NCBI GenBank assembly: GCA_009746045.1
Contig: RPFO01000084.1
Location: 1,772,816-1,836,815 of the forward strand
Length of the DNA: 64,000 bases
Direction of reading: 5' to 3'
Origin: Mesostigma viride
Taxonomy: Eukaryota > Streptophyta > Mesostigmatophyceae > Mesostigmatales > Mesostigmataceae
The notes below the pieces were generated by a model. That model did not search any database, had not been told where the DNA came from, and worked only from the letters and a program-made list of their open reading frames with translations. This document shows, piece after piece, positions 1 to 9,163 of this stretch. A program made the position numbers and the translations under genes. Each line of letters begins with the position of its first letter. Position 1 is the stretch's first letter.

Positions 1-416
1 AGGAAATAGTCTGCCAAGGCCCTATCTGTGACCAGGAAGCCATACTTGGCCCCCTTGTCTCTGATACGGTTGAGCCTAGCCCATTCCTCTGCCACAGGGC
101 CCACTATCTCAAAGGTGTCATACTGATGTTTATAGTAGTTGGTGAGGTTGAGAACCTTGTCAGAGAACTCCTCCCTCAACCCATCCAGGAACTGTGCCCA
201 GGTTAGCTTATCCTTGACACCAGTCCTAGCCTTTTCCCTGACACGCTCTGACGAGTCCCTGTTGCACGTGGACGAGTGAAACACTTGCACTAGGTTGACA
301 GTGGGGTCCACGGAGAGCACAACCAGCTCCATGTCCTCTAGCCACTTGTCTAGAGCTTCCTGTGCTAGTGGTGGGTTAAGAGGCTTTTGTCCATTCATAA
401 GCGTGACTGCACTCAT
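1..416 (-). CDS. Gag N-terminal part, element A1 (partial)
   Basis: Start of the Gag (capsid) protein of A1; the reading frame is open to the left edge. The ATG at 416-414 matches the Gag ATG of A2 at 23347, and the two proteins are nearly the same over the shared part. Gag forms the cytoplasmic particle in which reverse transcription occurs. No zinc knuckle is reached in this window; the A2 copy has one. The start overlaps the end of the upstream ORF2, which suggests coupled translation or frameshifting, but this is inference. Confidence 0.75.
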   Translation of the reverse strand, partial: MSAVTLMNGQKPLNPPLAQEALDKWLEDMELVVLSVDPTVNLVQVFHSSTCNRDSSERVREKARTGVKDKLTWAQFLDGLREEFSDKVLNLTNYYKHQYDTFEIVGPVAEEWARLNRIRDKGAKYGFLVTDRALADYF

Positions 417-811
417 GTGAGGTCTCGACCCTGGCAGCGCTTCACCGGCTCCACCACAGTGGGTGTCACAGTAACAACGCCACTTGGGCCAGCAAGCACA
501 GGGGAGAGCACATCCACGTGAGGCCTCTTACCATTGCCGTCAGCGGAGGTGTCCCTCTTACGCTTCTCCACGGCAGGTTGCCCATTCGCCACCGTTATTG
601 CATCAGATGCTCCTAGCGCCCGCGCCTTGCGCGCCTCCTCCACCGAGTCTTCGTGCCGTCTCTTGCTGCCTGGTCTCTTTCCCCCATCGCCCTCGCTGGC
701 TGGGATCGCCTCCCCCACCAGCTGCTCCTTGTCTTGCCGAGGCTCCTGGCTTGCTCCAGCCGGTGCCTCCATCTCGCCCTTGTCGCCGTCTCCCGGTTTG
801 CCACGAGGCAT
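413..811 (-). CDS. ORF2 upstream of gag, element A1
   Basis: A 132-residue hydrophilic ORF, rich in Gly, Glu, Lys and Arg, lying between ORF1 and gag of A1. A very similar ORF begins at 22947 in A2. It starts MPRGKPGDGDKGEM and has several basic clusters (KRPGSKRRH, EKRKRD) that could be nuclear-localisation-like or RNA-binding. I recognise no domain. Its conservation in two copies supports it as a genuine part of the family, possibly an N-terminal extension of Gag made by coupled translation. Confidence 0.55.
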   Translation of the reverse strand: MPRGKPGDGDKGEMEAPAGASQEPRQDKEQLVGEAIPASEGDGGKRPGSKRRHEDSVEEARKARALGASDAITVANGQPAVEKRKRDTSADGNGKRPHVDVLSPVLAGPSGVVTVTPTVVEPVKRCQGRDLT

Positions 812-1887
812 TATATACAGTGGGATGGCAAAACAAAACAGGCGATAGACAAGGAAAACAGGCTCAAGCGCTGGTGCTGCCGAAGAAGCCGCTGGCGCTC
901 CTCAGCTATGGCCTCCTCCTCACGCTCCTGCGCTGTGCGCGCCACCGGTGTCCCTACGCGCGGAACTGAACGGACCTCCTCCGCGTTGTAAGGACCTAAT
1001 ACCCGGCTCACCGGCCTCCCGGCTGGTGTCTGCTCCACCGGCAGCCTAGGCGCACTACCACGGCGATACCACTGCAGGTTCCTGACCCACCGACTGCCAC
1101 CACCCCGCCTGTCGTTCCGTGACCCCCGACCAATCTCAGCGAAGTCGTGTTCTGGCTCAAACGGGATATGCAACTCCGCCCTACGCCGAGCTGAGTAGCC
1201 CTCGTTTGTGCCGTCCCCTTCGTCAATCTGCTGTGACGAACGAGCTATGATGCCCGTGGGGCGATCCACGAACTCGCTGTGAAAATCCTCGTCGGTGACG
1301 TCCCGACCGGTGATGACTGTCACCGTTGGCCCACACGCCCCCGGCCTGCTTTGCAACCTCGGTGTATCCAAGGTCGACCAAATGCCGGCTGGTCGTGTCG
1401 TGATCACCCAGTGATCGGCGTGACCACGCGCCTCTTGGGTCAAGATATTGACCAGGTGCTCACACGTCTGAGCTACCACTTCAGCCGAATCCCACGGACT
1501 GTCGGCTTCACGCGTCTGCGCGTCCCGTATAATATGTGACGCGTCGGTCCCCTCCCCCAGCGAGCTTGTCGCCACCCAGTGGTTGTACAATCTGGTACCA
1601 CCTAAACAAATGGCCACCAGCTGGCCCAGCGTTTCACGCGCTAAGTCCAGCGCCTGAATGGTGACGTGCCCGCCCTGGTACGCGACCTCCAAACTGTAGA
1701 TCAACGAAGCTATTTCGTCGCGAATAGCGACAAGCCGCTCCGTGCAGACCCGACCCGTCTCCCCTGGCGACGTCGTCGCCCTTATCCTCATCACCACTGG
1801 GTCGTTTGCCGACGGCCCTGCTGCGTTTCCAAACACAGCAACCCAACCTCCTTCCGCAAGACCCCTCGCAACGTAGGCGGCCTGCAC
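811..1887 (-). CDS. ORF1, novel protein upstream of gag, element A1
   Basis: An ORF of about 358 residues between the 5' LTR and gag. No known domain is recognised. The N-terminal two thirds contain amphipathic helical segments (such as RLVAIRDEIASLIYSLEVAY) and the C-terminal third is Arg/Gly/Glu rich. A closely similar ORF occurs in A2 at 13003-13992, where most of the protein is shared, so it is a constant part of the A family. Unrelated-looking or very distant ORFs hold the same place in elements D (34278-34988) and F (42754-44508). Ordinary Ty1/copia elements have no coding unit here. Confidence 0.65.
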   Translation of the reverse strand: MQAAYVARGLAEGGWVAVFGNAAGPSANDPVVMRIRATTSPGETGRVCTERLVAIRDEIASLIYSLEVAYQGGHVTIQALDLARETLGQLVAICLGGTRLYNHWVATSSLGEGTDASHIIRDAQTREADSPWDSAEVVAQTCEHLVNILTQEARGHADHWVITTRPAGIWSTLDTPRLQSRPGACGPTVTVITGRDVTDEDFHSEFVDRPTGIIARSSQQIDEGDGTNEGYSARRRAELHIPFEPEHDFAEIGRGSRNDRRGGGSRWVRNLQWYRRGSAPRLPVEQTPAGRPVSRVLGPYNAEEVRSVPRVGTPVARTAQEREEEAIAEERQRLLRQHQRLSLFSLSIACFVLPSHCI

Positions 1888-2033
1888 AAACGTAGAAGCG
1901 TTGGATGGGTGGGAATAGGGGAAAAACGCGTTCTCGCGCGCTGGCGCCTCGGGAGCTGCTTCGTGCCCGGGGATGACTCAGGTGTCTCGACCCGAGCCTC
2001 GGCCGACATGAAAAACCTTGCACAACAGAAATG

Positions 2034-2043
2034 CAATAGTACG
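2034..2043 (-). promoter_or_regulatory. P site after 5' LTR, element A1
   Basis: Directly after the AACT end of the LTR the sense strand reads CGTACTATTG, in the position of a primer-binding site. It does not begin TGG as most tRNA-primed sites do. Its reverse complement occurs in the 3' untranslated region of A2 (38668-38677) and A3 (5471-5480). Confidence 0.7.
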
Positions 2044-2692
2044 AGTTAGCGAACAGCCAGAACTGTGAGTTCCTGGTCTCTCGCGCCACACAACGGGATG
2101 AGCCAAAGTTGCAAAGGCAGCAACCTTTTAACCCGTGCACCAAGCCACGACCACGGTGAGCGGTTCCACGACCAATGTGGGAGCCTCGGTTCGTGCTTGC
2201 CAAGATAGCTGGTCATCCCCCATGACCAAGCTATATCCTTTGCGTTGTTCCTCGTTCCCATCGGCGTGACGAGGCACGTGCAGGCAGGCAAGCAAATCCT
2301 CAACGTCCACTGGCATCAGTGCAGAGCCAGGACGAACTGGATTTGCCTAGACTCTGCAACCTAGGAAGTACAGGACCTGTCACAAGCCTGCAAGGCCTAG
2401 TATCCTTGCAGACCTGTGCCAGTTCCTGTAGTCCACCAGTCACAGGCTGCTGCTCTTCTGGTCTACGTGGACCACAGTCACGTGATAGTCAGGCTAAGCC
2501 TGCGCAGGCACGGCCTGCCACGTGTCCTGTCCACTACACCAGAGGACTGTACCTCAGTCGGCCACGGACGGCTAGGACTTCGGGACCTCATATCTTTCTT
2601 GTCCCTTGTCTGTTTCAGGCGGTCAGCACGGCGTTGGAAAGGTCTTTCCAAACTGCATCCACTTAGCATATTGGTTGCCCAAAATGCTAACT
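2044..2692 (-). repeat. LTR of A family (LTR C), 5' LTR of A1
   Basis: About 649 bp starting AGTTAG and ending GCTAACT on the plus strand. Near-identical copies are at 14000-14490 (partial, inverted) and 39000-39645. The ends are AGTT and AACT rather than TG and CA. The flank GATGC on the right is the likely 5-bp target duplication. Confidence 0.9.
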
Positions 2693-3512
2693 GATGCGGA
2701 GTCATGCATTATGATCGGCATGGAGATTCAGGAGGGGGCTGCAGCAATGAGGACCAAGGAGTTCAATGCTGAGTGGGGCAACTCCACTGGCCTCACGTTG
2801 CGGCTCGTGAAGCCCTGGGCGGGCAAGGGCAACATCCTCATCGCGGACTCATGGTTCGGCTCGGTGAAGTCCGTGGTGGCCCTGTACCATCTCATGGGCA
2901 CGTACGGGGTGCTCAACGTCAAGACGGGCCACAAGAACTTCCCCAAGGATGCGCTCATGGCGGACCTCACGACACGCGGGCAGCACGTGGCGTACAAGGC
3001 GACGGTGCCGCTGCAAGGAGACCATGCCCATCTATGCGTGTGGTCACATGTCCAAGCTGCCCCTCCTGCTGGTGGCCTCGTGCTCCACCACGCTGCAGGG
3101 CAACCAGCAGGAGAAGTACTGGACCACCGCAGATGGGAGGCTGCACAGCATCATCACCCAGCAGCCCAAGGTCGCGGAGCTCTACCGCACCCAGATGGGT
3201 GGCATCGACCAGAACAACCAGCTGCGGCAGGGCTCGGGCATGGCGATGAGCGGCATATGGCACACCAAGAGCTACGTGACGCGTGAGATCTCGGAGAGCA
3301 TGTCCATGCTCATCACGAACGGCTTCTTCGCCATGCGCATGGTGGTCCCGGGCTTCAACGCGTCATACCGCGACTACCTCGAGGCGGCAGGGCGCGCCCT
3401 GTGCGGGGGGGGCCGCCAGCGACCCACCAGGACGTCGCTCACACCACTCCTGCTGGGGGGCAGCGGTCACACCCTCGAGAGGGTGGAGAAGCAGAAGCGG
3501 TGCTACCTGTGC
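2693..3512 (+). pseudogene. piggyBac-type transposase, central and C-terminal part, broken
   Basis: DDE transposase of the piggyBac superfamily (DDE_Tnp_1_7 type), which cuts and pastes DNA at TTAA sites. Visible landmarks are IADSWFGS (second catalytic Asp of the piggyBac triad) near 2845-2870 and GGIDQNNQ (third catalytic Asp) near 3200-3220. The first Asp and the N-terminal half are missing because LTR element A1 is inserted at 2692. The reading frame shifts by one base near 3010-3025, between the HVAYKATV and METMPIYACGH segments. The coding end is interrupted by a 925-bp TRIM-like insertion and resumes at 4443. This is a dead copy. Confidence 0.85.
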
Positions 3513-4437
3513 AGTTGTACAAGCTAATGCTTATACTTTTTATGCGCAAACCTTTTAGCTAAGGTTAACGCATATTCTTACATCCTGCGCAGGATGTAAG
3601 AATATGCGTTAACCTTAGCTAAAAGGTTTGTGCATAGAAAGTATAAGCATTATAGCTTGTACAACTTAGAACCGGCGCGGCGCGGAAGTCATGGGTTCGA
3701 AACCTCGTGGGGACAGTGCCGAGTAGGGATTATTTGGGAGGATCCGCCGGGGCACCGGTCGGACCTAATTAATCGCCTAGCGAGGTAGATATCGGACCTT
3801 CCCGGGATTAATTATCGAATCAGTAATTCGATGCGGAAGTAAACCCTAGTTAGGGAGCCGCTTAATATTCCGCCCCAACGCGCAAAGGTTTTAAGTTGTA
3901 CAAGCTAATGCTTATACTTTTTATGCGCAAGTTTACCTTTTAGCTAAGGTTAACGCATATTCTTACATCCTGCGCAGGATGTAAGAATATGCGTTAACCT
4001 TAGCTAAAAGGTTTGCGCATAAAAAGTATAAGCATTATAGCTTGTACAACTTAGAACCGGCGCGGCGCGGAAGTCATGGGTTCGAAACCTCGTGGGGACA
4101 GTGCCGAGTAGGGATTATTTGGGAGGATCCGCCGGGGCACCGGTCGGACCTAATTAATCGCCTAGCGAGGTAGATATCGGACCTTCCCGGGATTAATTAT
4201 CGAATCAGTAATTCGATGCGGAAGTAAACCCTAGTTAGGGAGCCGCTTAATATTCCGCCCCAACGCGCAAAGGTTTTAAGTTGTACAAGCTAATGCTTAT
4301 ACTTTTTATGCGCAAGTTTACCTTTTAGCTAAGGTTAACGCATATTCTTACATCCTGCGCAGGATGTAAGAATATGCGTTAACCTTAGCTAATTTAAGGT
4401 TTGCGCATAAAAAGTATAAGCATTAGCTTGTACAACT
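3513..4437. mobile_element. Tandem TRIM-like element with palindromic terminal repeats
   Basis: Three copies of a roughly 155-bp near-perfect palindrome (3513-3666, 3895-4051, 4279-4437) separated by two nearly identical 228-bp internal units. Each palindrome begins AGTTGTACAAGC and ends GCTTGTACAACT. The whole is flanked by TGTGC (3508-3512 and 4438-4442), a perfect 5-bp target duplication. The AGTT/AACT ends and 5-bp duplication match the LTR elements in this window, so a terminal-repeat retrotransposon in miniature arranged LTR-internal-LTR-internal-LTR is the best reading. No coding capacity. Confidence 0.75.
3685..3706 (+). promoter_or_regulatory. tRNA T-arm / B-box-like motif in TRIM internal unit
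   Basis: GGGTTCGAAACCTC fits the tRNA T-arm and Pol III B-box consensus GGTTCGANNCC. It is repeated in the second internal unit near 4070-4092. No matching A box was found upstream, so it is not called a tRNA. Related T-arm motifs occur in the 3' regions of elements A2, A3, B and D. Confidence 0.55.
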
Positions 4438-4442
4438 TGTGC

Positions 4443-4571
4443 CACATGAAGTGCTGGTTCAGCTGCAAGGAGTGCTCGACGCTGAACAAGAATGTCTACG
4501 TGTGCGCGCCCTCTGGCAAGCTGCCACAGGCGCGCGTGCTACAAGGCCCACACCACGGGCACATCTTCTGA
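4443..4571 (+). pseudogene. piggyBac transposase C-terminal cysteine-rich domain (split off)
   Basis: Continuation of the piggyBac transposase beyond the TRIM-like insertion. Reading on from RCYLC at 3498-3512 it gives HMKCWFSCKEC and ends in GHIF followed by a stop at 4569-4571. The C-x2-C-H-x2-C-x3-C-x2-C spacing is the cysteine-rich zinc-binding domain that piggyBac transposases use to bind the element ends. The match across the TGTGC duplication confirms that the insertion hit this domain. Confidence 0.75.
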
Positions 4572-4801
4572 TGTGTAAAGGACACTTGCTAGCATCATCC
4601 CATTGAGTTTGTAGCCCGTTCTCTCATGCACTATAGGGGGGTGCTGTTTCTTGGTCGCCGCCTGCGCGCATGCCTGCGTTTCACAACGCGTGATCGGATA
4701 GCAAATGGGCAGATATTGTGGATGTTAAGCATTGGAACTGTCAAACATATCATGTATGAGCATGGTTCAAAACCCCATACTTCATAAATTTTTTTTGAGT
4801 G
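4572..4801. other. piggyBac 3' flank, no gene
   Basis: Non-coding sequence after the transposase stop. A palindromic CCTCAATTGAGG lies just beyond, at about 4828-4839. A TTAA at about 4727-4730 is possible as the piggyBac target site, but no terminal inverted repeat could be confirmed because the left end lies outside the window. Confidence 0.35.
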
Positions 4802-5200
4802 AGTTATCAACAGTATCGTACCGTCCTCAATTGAGGACAAAACAGCTGGGTGTCAGCCAACAGCACAGGACCTGCCACAGTCCTGCATGGACGTACATCC
4901 TTGCAGACCTGCTGGCTGGCTACTGGCTTCTACTACACTAGTGTAGCCACAGGACCGTTGCGTCCTCAGTACACTGTGTCCCAGTCACGTGAGGGTTCAG
5001 GCTAAGCCTGTGCAGGCACGGCCTGCCACGTGTCCTGTCCACTATGCCCTGAGAGTGCACCGCCCTCGCCCGCCGGTCGGCAGTACTTCGGGACCTGATA
5101 TCTTTCTAGTCCCTCGTCTGTTCTAGGCGGTTGACACGGCGTTGGAAAGGTCTCCTCAACCTGCATCCATCTAGCCCATTGGTGCCCCAATATGCTAACT
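4802..5200 (-). repeat. 3' LTR of element A3 (diverged LTR C)
   Basis: Starts AGTTATCAAC and ends ATATGCTAACT. The right 300 bp align with the A-family LTR, including the GCCTGTGCAGGCACGG stretch and the end. The next bases (CCAACCCTTTC) are the reverse complement of a polypurine tract, as in elements A2, B and D, so this is the 3' LTR of a minus-strand element. Confidence 0.7.
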
Positions 5201-5470
5201 CCAACCCTTTCTTGTTTTGGAGCTTGGACCAGCCTGAGAACCTATCAGCCACTGTCCCCACAAGCCTTCAGACATCTGATCCCTCCCAGAGACCAGACCT
5301 GCCTTTTCTTTTGGAACCTGAGGTGCCTCCAAATATTAGCTAGGCCTGCTCATTGGTTCAAAGGTTGCCCTCTGACCCACATGACATCCCAACCCTTTCT
5401 TTGGGAACCTGGTGTAGATTAAGTTAGGTCTTCACTTAGTCAGAGGGGTTTGGATAGAGGAGTCCATGAA

Positions 5471-5480
5471 CGTACTATTG
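5471..5480 (-). promoter_or_regulatory. P' site in 3' region of A3
   Basis: The sense strand reads CAATAGTACG, the exact reverse complement of the P site after the 5' LTRs of A1 and A2. It lies about 270 nt before the 3' LTR and is followed on the plus strand by the same TGAGTTCC context as in A2. Confidence 0.65.
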
Positions 5481-5507
5481 TGAGTTCCTGGGGCATCCAG
5501 TTATCAC

Positions 5508-5687
5508 AGGCGCCCGTTCATATGGCGCCCGCCACGGAGCCTCCCTTATCTATTAAATCCTTCCAAAGACTGAGAGAGCCCTGACAAATGTTAGCCAACA
5601 CATGGGGAGCCCATGTCCTCACTGAGGGATAAACTCAGGATTCACACATGCCAGGCTGAGGTCAGCTGGGGAATCGAACCCCACCCC
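5508..5687 (-). promoter_or_regulatory. T-arm plus paired GGCGCC motif, element A3
   Basis: In element sense a tRNA T-arm-like hairpin GGGGTTCGATTCCCC (5687-5666) is followed about 135 nt later by two GGGCGCC copies (5532-5508) and then the P' site. The same order and similar spacing occur in A2 and D. The function is unknown. Confidence 0.55.
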
Positions 5688-6136
5688 ATATCCTCCAGGT
5701 TTGGATCAGCTCCTGGAACTGAGCATCACAAACAACATGACATGACAATAACAAGATTATGTTTTATTATATAGAAGTATAACCCATAGTGAGGCCCCTG
5801 GCAACCACGTCCAACATGGTCACACAAACAGGGATTTTATTAGCATGCAACAGGTTGGTTACAGAGAATATATACAAATGTACAGCAACCTATTAGAGCC
5901 AACACTTGGGCTGCCCTTGCAGGGTCCATTCCATGAAGACCCAAGGCCCATTACAAAGTCCTTAAGACTCTTCTGCCCCCCATGACAGAGCCAGGCGAAA
6001 TTCTCAGCCAGGGGAGTGACTCCACCCTGACCCCTGTCCAGCAGAGTGTGTCTGAACTCTGAAGGACCTGCTGTCAGCCACCACGTGGCTGCCCAGCCCA
6101 CTGGGATGCCTCCCACCTAGAGCAAGGCTGTTTGGT

Positions 6137-7169
6137 CTACTCTGGCCCTCCCCCCTTGGAGGCCATGAGCCCACGAAGCAAAGGGTATTGCAGCTCAGCC
6201 TTCTCCTCCAGCTTGGTGAGAGCATCTGCAGGGTTGTCCACGCCAGCCACATGTTCAATGTTAGCTAAGCAAGACATTTCCTTGAGCAACAAATAATCAA
6301 GGTCCCTGCTCCTGGCCAGCTGCCTGTGCACAAACTGCACCATGCCCATGCTGTCAGTTCTTACCAGTGTGTGCATCTGCAACCGACAGGAAGCTACTTG
6401 ACATAGCTGGTAAAATAGCTCCCTCAAGTAAAGAGCAGTATGAAGCCCTTCACAGATTGCCTAGCTGCACTCAGCAATGTCACTGCTGGGAGTTACCCTG
6501 TTTTGCAACCAACTGTACCAGCAGACCAGAGAGGACTGTTCCTGCACCAGGGATATTAATGCTGCTGCACGGCCCCTGACCTCTGTGACCTTCCTATACT
6601 ATCCATAGAACTGTCCACATAGAGTACCCGATGTCAAAAGGCCTGTACAGATCCAAAGGACCCGTGCAGCATGAGAGGGGGAGACATGCGAACAGCCTCT
6701 ACCACTCTCGATCTCAGCACCCACCTCAACCAGTTGGGAATCGGTCAACCGACTCAGTACCAACAGGTCAGGAGCACAAATGCTGGCCAGCCATGCCAAC
6801 ATACCTCGTATTGTTGCACATCTGGCCTGGGTGATGGGCTCCTGCAAGGCATCTATGATCTGCTGGGGATAATCCTTACCACCCTCCAGCTTGATGGACC
6901 ACGTACCCTGCTGATGGACCAAGGTTGCCTGCATTCCACAAAATACCATGGGCTCATTCTCAACCATGTACTGGATCTAAGTTACCCAGTTCAAACCGTT
7001 TCTGGATCCTGGCCAGAGTCAACTCTTGCCAAGTGGGATGGCCCAGGAGATGCAGATCATCACCATGCAGGGAGGCAAACGCTGGCAGCCCCTCATAGCT
7101 ACCCTGAAACAGACAAGGATCAACTGGAGAGACTGAGAGACCACAGACAGACCTGAGGTACTTCTCCAA
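6137..7169 (-). pseudogene. RT and RNase H remnants, element A3
   Basis: Fossil pol remnants homologous to the A2 polyprotein. In transcription order they show an RT palm segment with SLHGDDLHL at 7067-7041, a connection segment (VENEPMVFCGMQATL), and the RNase H end with TDSMGMVQFVH and ADALTKL near 6200-6370. The copy is broken in several places. It is useful as an independent witness that HGDD, not YVDD, occupies the RT active site in this family. Confidence 0.75.
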
Positions 7170-7289
7170 GCTCTTCCTCCAGATGATGGGACTCGATCTA
7201 ACTAAGGCCTTCCACGCCTTTGAGAATCCTCAGATACCTCGTCTTCAGCTCTGCCCTCCACACTGCAGGCACCTTAACAAAGAAAGGGG

Positions 7290-8260
7290 GCACCTTAACA
7301 AAGAAATCCTCTACCTATGGATTCACGACAAAAGGCTCGAATATAACCAGCGCCCCTTTAGTCACGGCTGCCCCAACATCCCCCCCCGCCGTTCCGCTAG
7401 TCTCCTTCCCAACATATCGAAGCATCGTCCTGCTGGCAGGCGCACTATCAACGCCATCTACGCCCCATCTGAACTTCACTAACCTGGCATTCAGCACACA
7501 AATAACGACCCCACGAATTTATAAATCGACTTTTGACACATTTAGCGGTCGGGCTAGCTTCAAGGGTAATTTATCTGCCCAACGCGCTCCATACTGCTCG
7601 AAATGATGCACGAACGTGGCCATACGGTCCATTTTACTCGAGGCCGCCATGGTCGTGCATTCGTGAAAATTCCTCGTCCCGTTGCACGAAAGTGGCCCAA
7701 ATAGGTACTTTTCCACCTCACGTATTTTTCAGTAACCGTCGACCCCTGTCGACCCCAACGGGTCAGGACGCTCAGCACATGTACCAGATTCGCGCCACTG
7801 GGGCCGGACGACCCATAGGACCGGTCCTTCCCGCCAAAATACCGTACTTTGTGAGATCTTGGTAAAAAAGGCCTCAATTGAGCCAAAAGGCCCCAATTGA
7901 GGCCTCTGGACAAATAGACAGAAGTCCTATTAATTTCTTCAGGGTTATTCTCCTTCTCGGGTTTTTCCTTGTGTTGCATGCCCATCTCACCTCCGTAATC
8001 TATCATTCTCAGTGACTATATATGGCTATACAAGCGCTAGGGCATGGCTTCTCAACAGAGATAGACTCTCTGCATACTATACGCAGAGCCGGTGGCTACA
8101 TGGGAAGTGCGCCACAAAACCACCCTAAAACTGACACATGCTAATATAAACCTATATTCATTTCCACTATGCTCAGCAATGATTGGGGGCATGAAATAGC
8201 ATGTTTGGTGAGTTGTCCATGCACTTGTTGAGAGTACTACCCATATATATATATTAAAAA
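7290..8260. other. Anonymous repeat-derived stretch, no recognised gene
   Basis: No recognisable protein. There is a hairpin of GGCCTCAATTGAG and CCAATTGAGGCC at about 7870-7903. From 7925 to about 8010 lies a reverse-complement copy of dispersed repeat X, which also occurs at 45278-45433 and 54553-54701. A further 230 bp (8020-8250) separate it from the next LINE-3'-UTR-like block and may be a small insertion. The ORFs here look like chance. Confidence 0.4.
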
Positions 8261-8400
8261 TATAATTACTTACAGCAGAGTGAAATCACTCAAACCAAAG
8301 CAAACGCCCAGCTATAAACCTATATACAGAGCCATGTCAAAGCTCTATACTACGATAAGACCCCCATATATACGCCAATAATGCGCTATAAATAGCAAAA
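8260..8400 (-). repeat. Reverse copy of LINE 3' untranslated region
   Basis: From TTACTTACAGCAGAGTG onward this is the reverse complement of about 54430-54530, the 3' untranslated region that follows the LINE2 stop codon. It marks another dead 3' fragment of the same non-LTR family. The next 300 bp up to 8737 show no gene. Confidence 0.6.
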
Positions 8401-8737
8401 GACGCTAATTAGGACTAGGTATGCCCCAGCCAATCCACACATCCGTTTGGGACAGCGAGATATACCCATATGTAGAATCGTTCATGGCCAAAACATTGGG
8501 CTATACTCACAAGTAGAATCTGAGGTGTATTGTGAGAGTAATTAATTTCCCCCCCCCAAAGCATCTTTTTTTCCGGACATTGCATAAAAGTGACATGAAA
8601 TCATGGAATTAGAGGCCACAAAGATATAGAGAATTCAAAAATTGATCGACCAATACGCCCGCCAATTTACAGGTCAATCTGATTAGCGGTCTGCAAGTAA
8701 TTAACTGAGGCAGGTTGCTTCCTGGACGCTCGCTGTA

Positions 8738-9163
8738 CTAGTCACTGTCACTGTCACTGCCATTGTCACAGTCCTCTCCACAGCAGACTGGGCAGAACCA
8801 GGCCCCTTTGGGCACGATAGGCAGCAGGGGGATCGTGCAGGTCAGATGGAGGCCTCCTTCGCACCCGGATGAGCTGCACAGCAGGAAGGGGGCATCGTCG
8901 GGTGCGTCAGTCTTATAGCAGCGCAAGCAAGGCATGTGGGCAGTGTCACACTCATCCTCATCACCCTGCCCCCCAGTGGCAGCCCCCACCCCCCCCATAG
9001 ACCACCGCCTTGGTGTATGGGTGCTGGCCACGCTGCTTGTCCTTCTTGGCATCATCCCAGTGGTGGCCACGCTTTGTGCTATTGGCCTTTGAAGCCCGGC
9101 CTTGAACTCTAGCGTCCGTTTCACCACCTGCTGGCGCTCCCTCTTTTTCCTCAGCTCATGCAT
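8738..9163 (-). CDS. PHD-finger protein, probable last exon
   Basis: A 141-residue ORF. The N-terminus is basic (MHELRKKRERQQVVKR). A PHD finger follows at about residues 77-128: CLRC, then C...C within LLCSSSGC, then GLHLTC, then FCPVCC, in C4-H-C3 order. The tail is acidic, Ser/Asp-repeat rich (DNGSDSDSD). PHD fingers read histone H3 tails in chromatin proteins. The sequence before the ATG in transcription order is pyrimidine-rich and ends TTGCACAG, a good 3' splice site, so this is likely the last exon of a longer gene or transposon-carried gene. It is the only candidate non-transposase gene in the window. The full protein is unknown. Confidence 0.55.
   Translation of the reverse strand: MHELRKKRERQQVVKRTLEFKAGLQRPIAQSVATTGMMPRRTSSVASTHTPRRWSMGGVGAATGGQGDEDECDTAHMPCLRCYKTDAPDDAPFLLCSSSGCEGGLHLTCTIPLLPIVPKGAWFCPVCCGEDCDNGSDSDSD

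Larger units (their letters stand above)
1..2692 (-). mobile_element. Copia-like element A1, 5' part (runs off left edge)
   Basis: Minus-strand LTR retrotransposon of the family here called A. Its 5' LTR is 2044-2692, followed leftward by ORF1, ORF2 and the start of gag, which leaves the window. Its gag and ORF regions are close relatives of A2 (13.0-14.0 kb and 22.7-24.3 kb). The LTR end at 2692 abuts GATGC, the presumed target duplication, inside a piggyBac transposase. Its LTR differs at several positions from those of A2, so it is a separate insertion. The visible part looks lightly decayed. Confidence 0.85.
4802..7290 (-). mobile_element. Copia-like element A3, decayed 3' part
   Basis: Minus-strand remnant of an A-family relative. 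It has a 3' LTR (4802-5200), an adjoining polypurine tract, a 3' untranslated region carrying the family's T-arm, GGCGCC and P' motifs, and coding remnants of RNase H and RT up to about 7290, where similarity to A2 stops. The 5' half and 5' LTR are absent. It is broken, with roughly three or more breaks in the visible coding part, and is older than A2. Confidence 0.8.

Noticed and set aside
3685-3706. A tRNA gene at the GGTTCGAAACC motif
   Set aside because: No acceptor stem, anticodon arm or A box can be assembled around it; only the T-arm part is present.
4281-4437. CRISPR-like array from the spaced palindromes
   Set aside because: Only three units, 155 bp each, with identical spacers and a target duplication around the whole; this is a eukaryotic transposon structure.
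7290-7870. Protein-coding gene between A3 and repeat X
   Set aside because: ORFs on both strands are short, with no recognisable domain and no supporting second copy.
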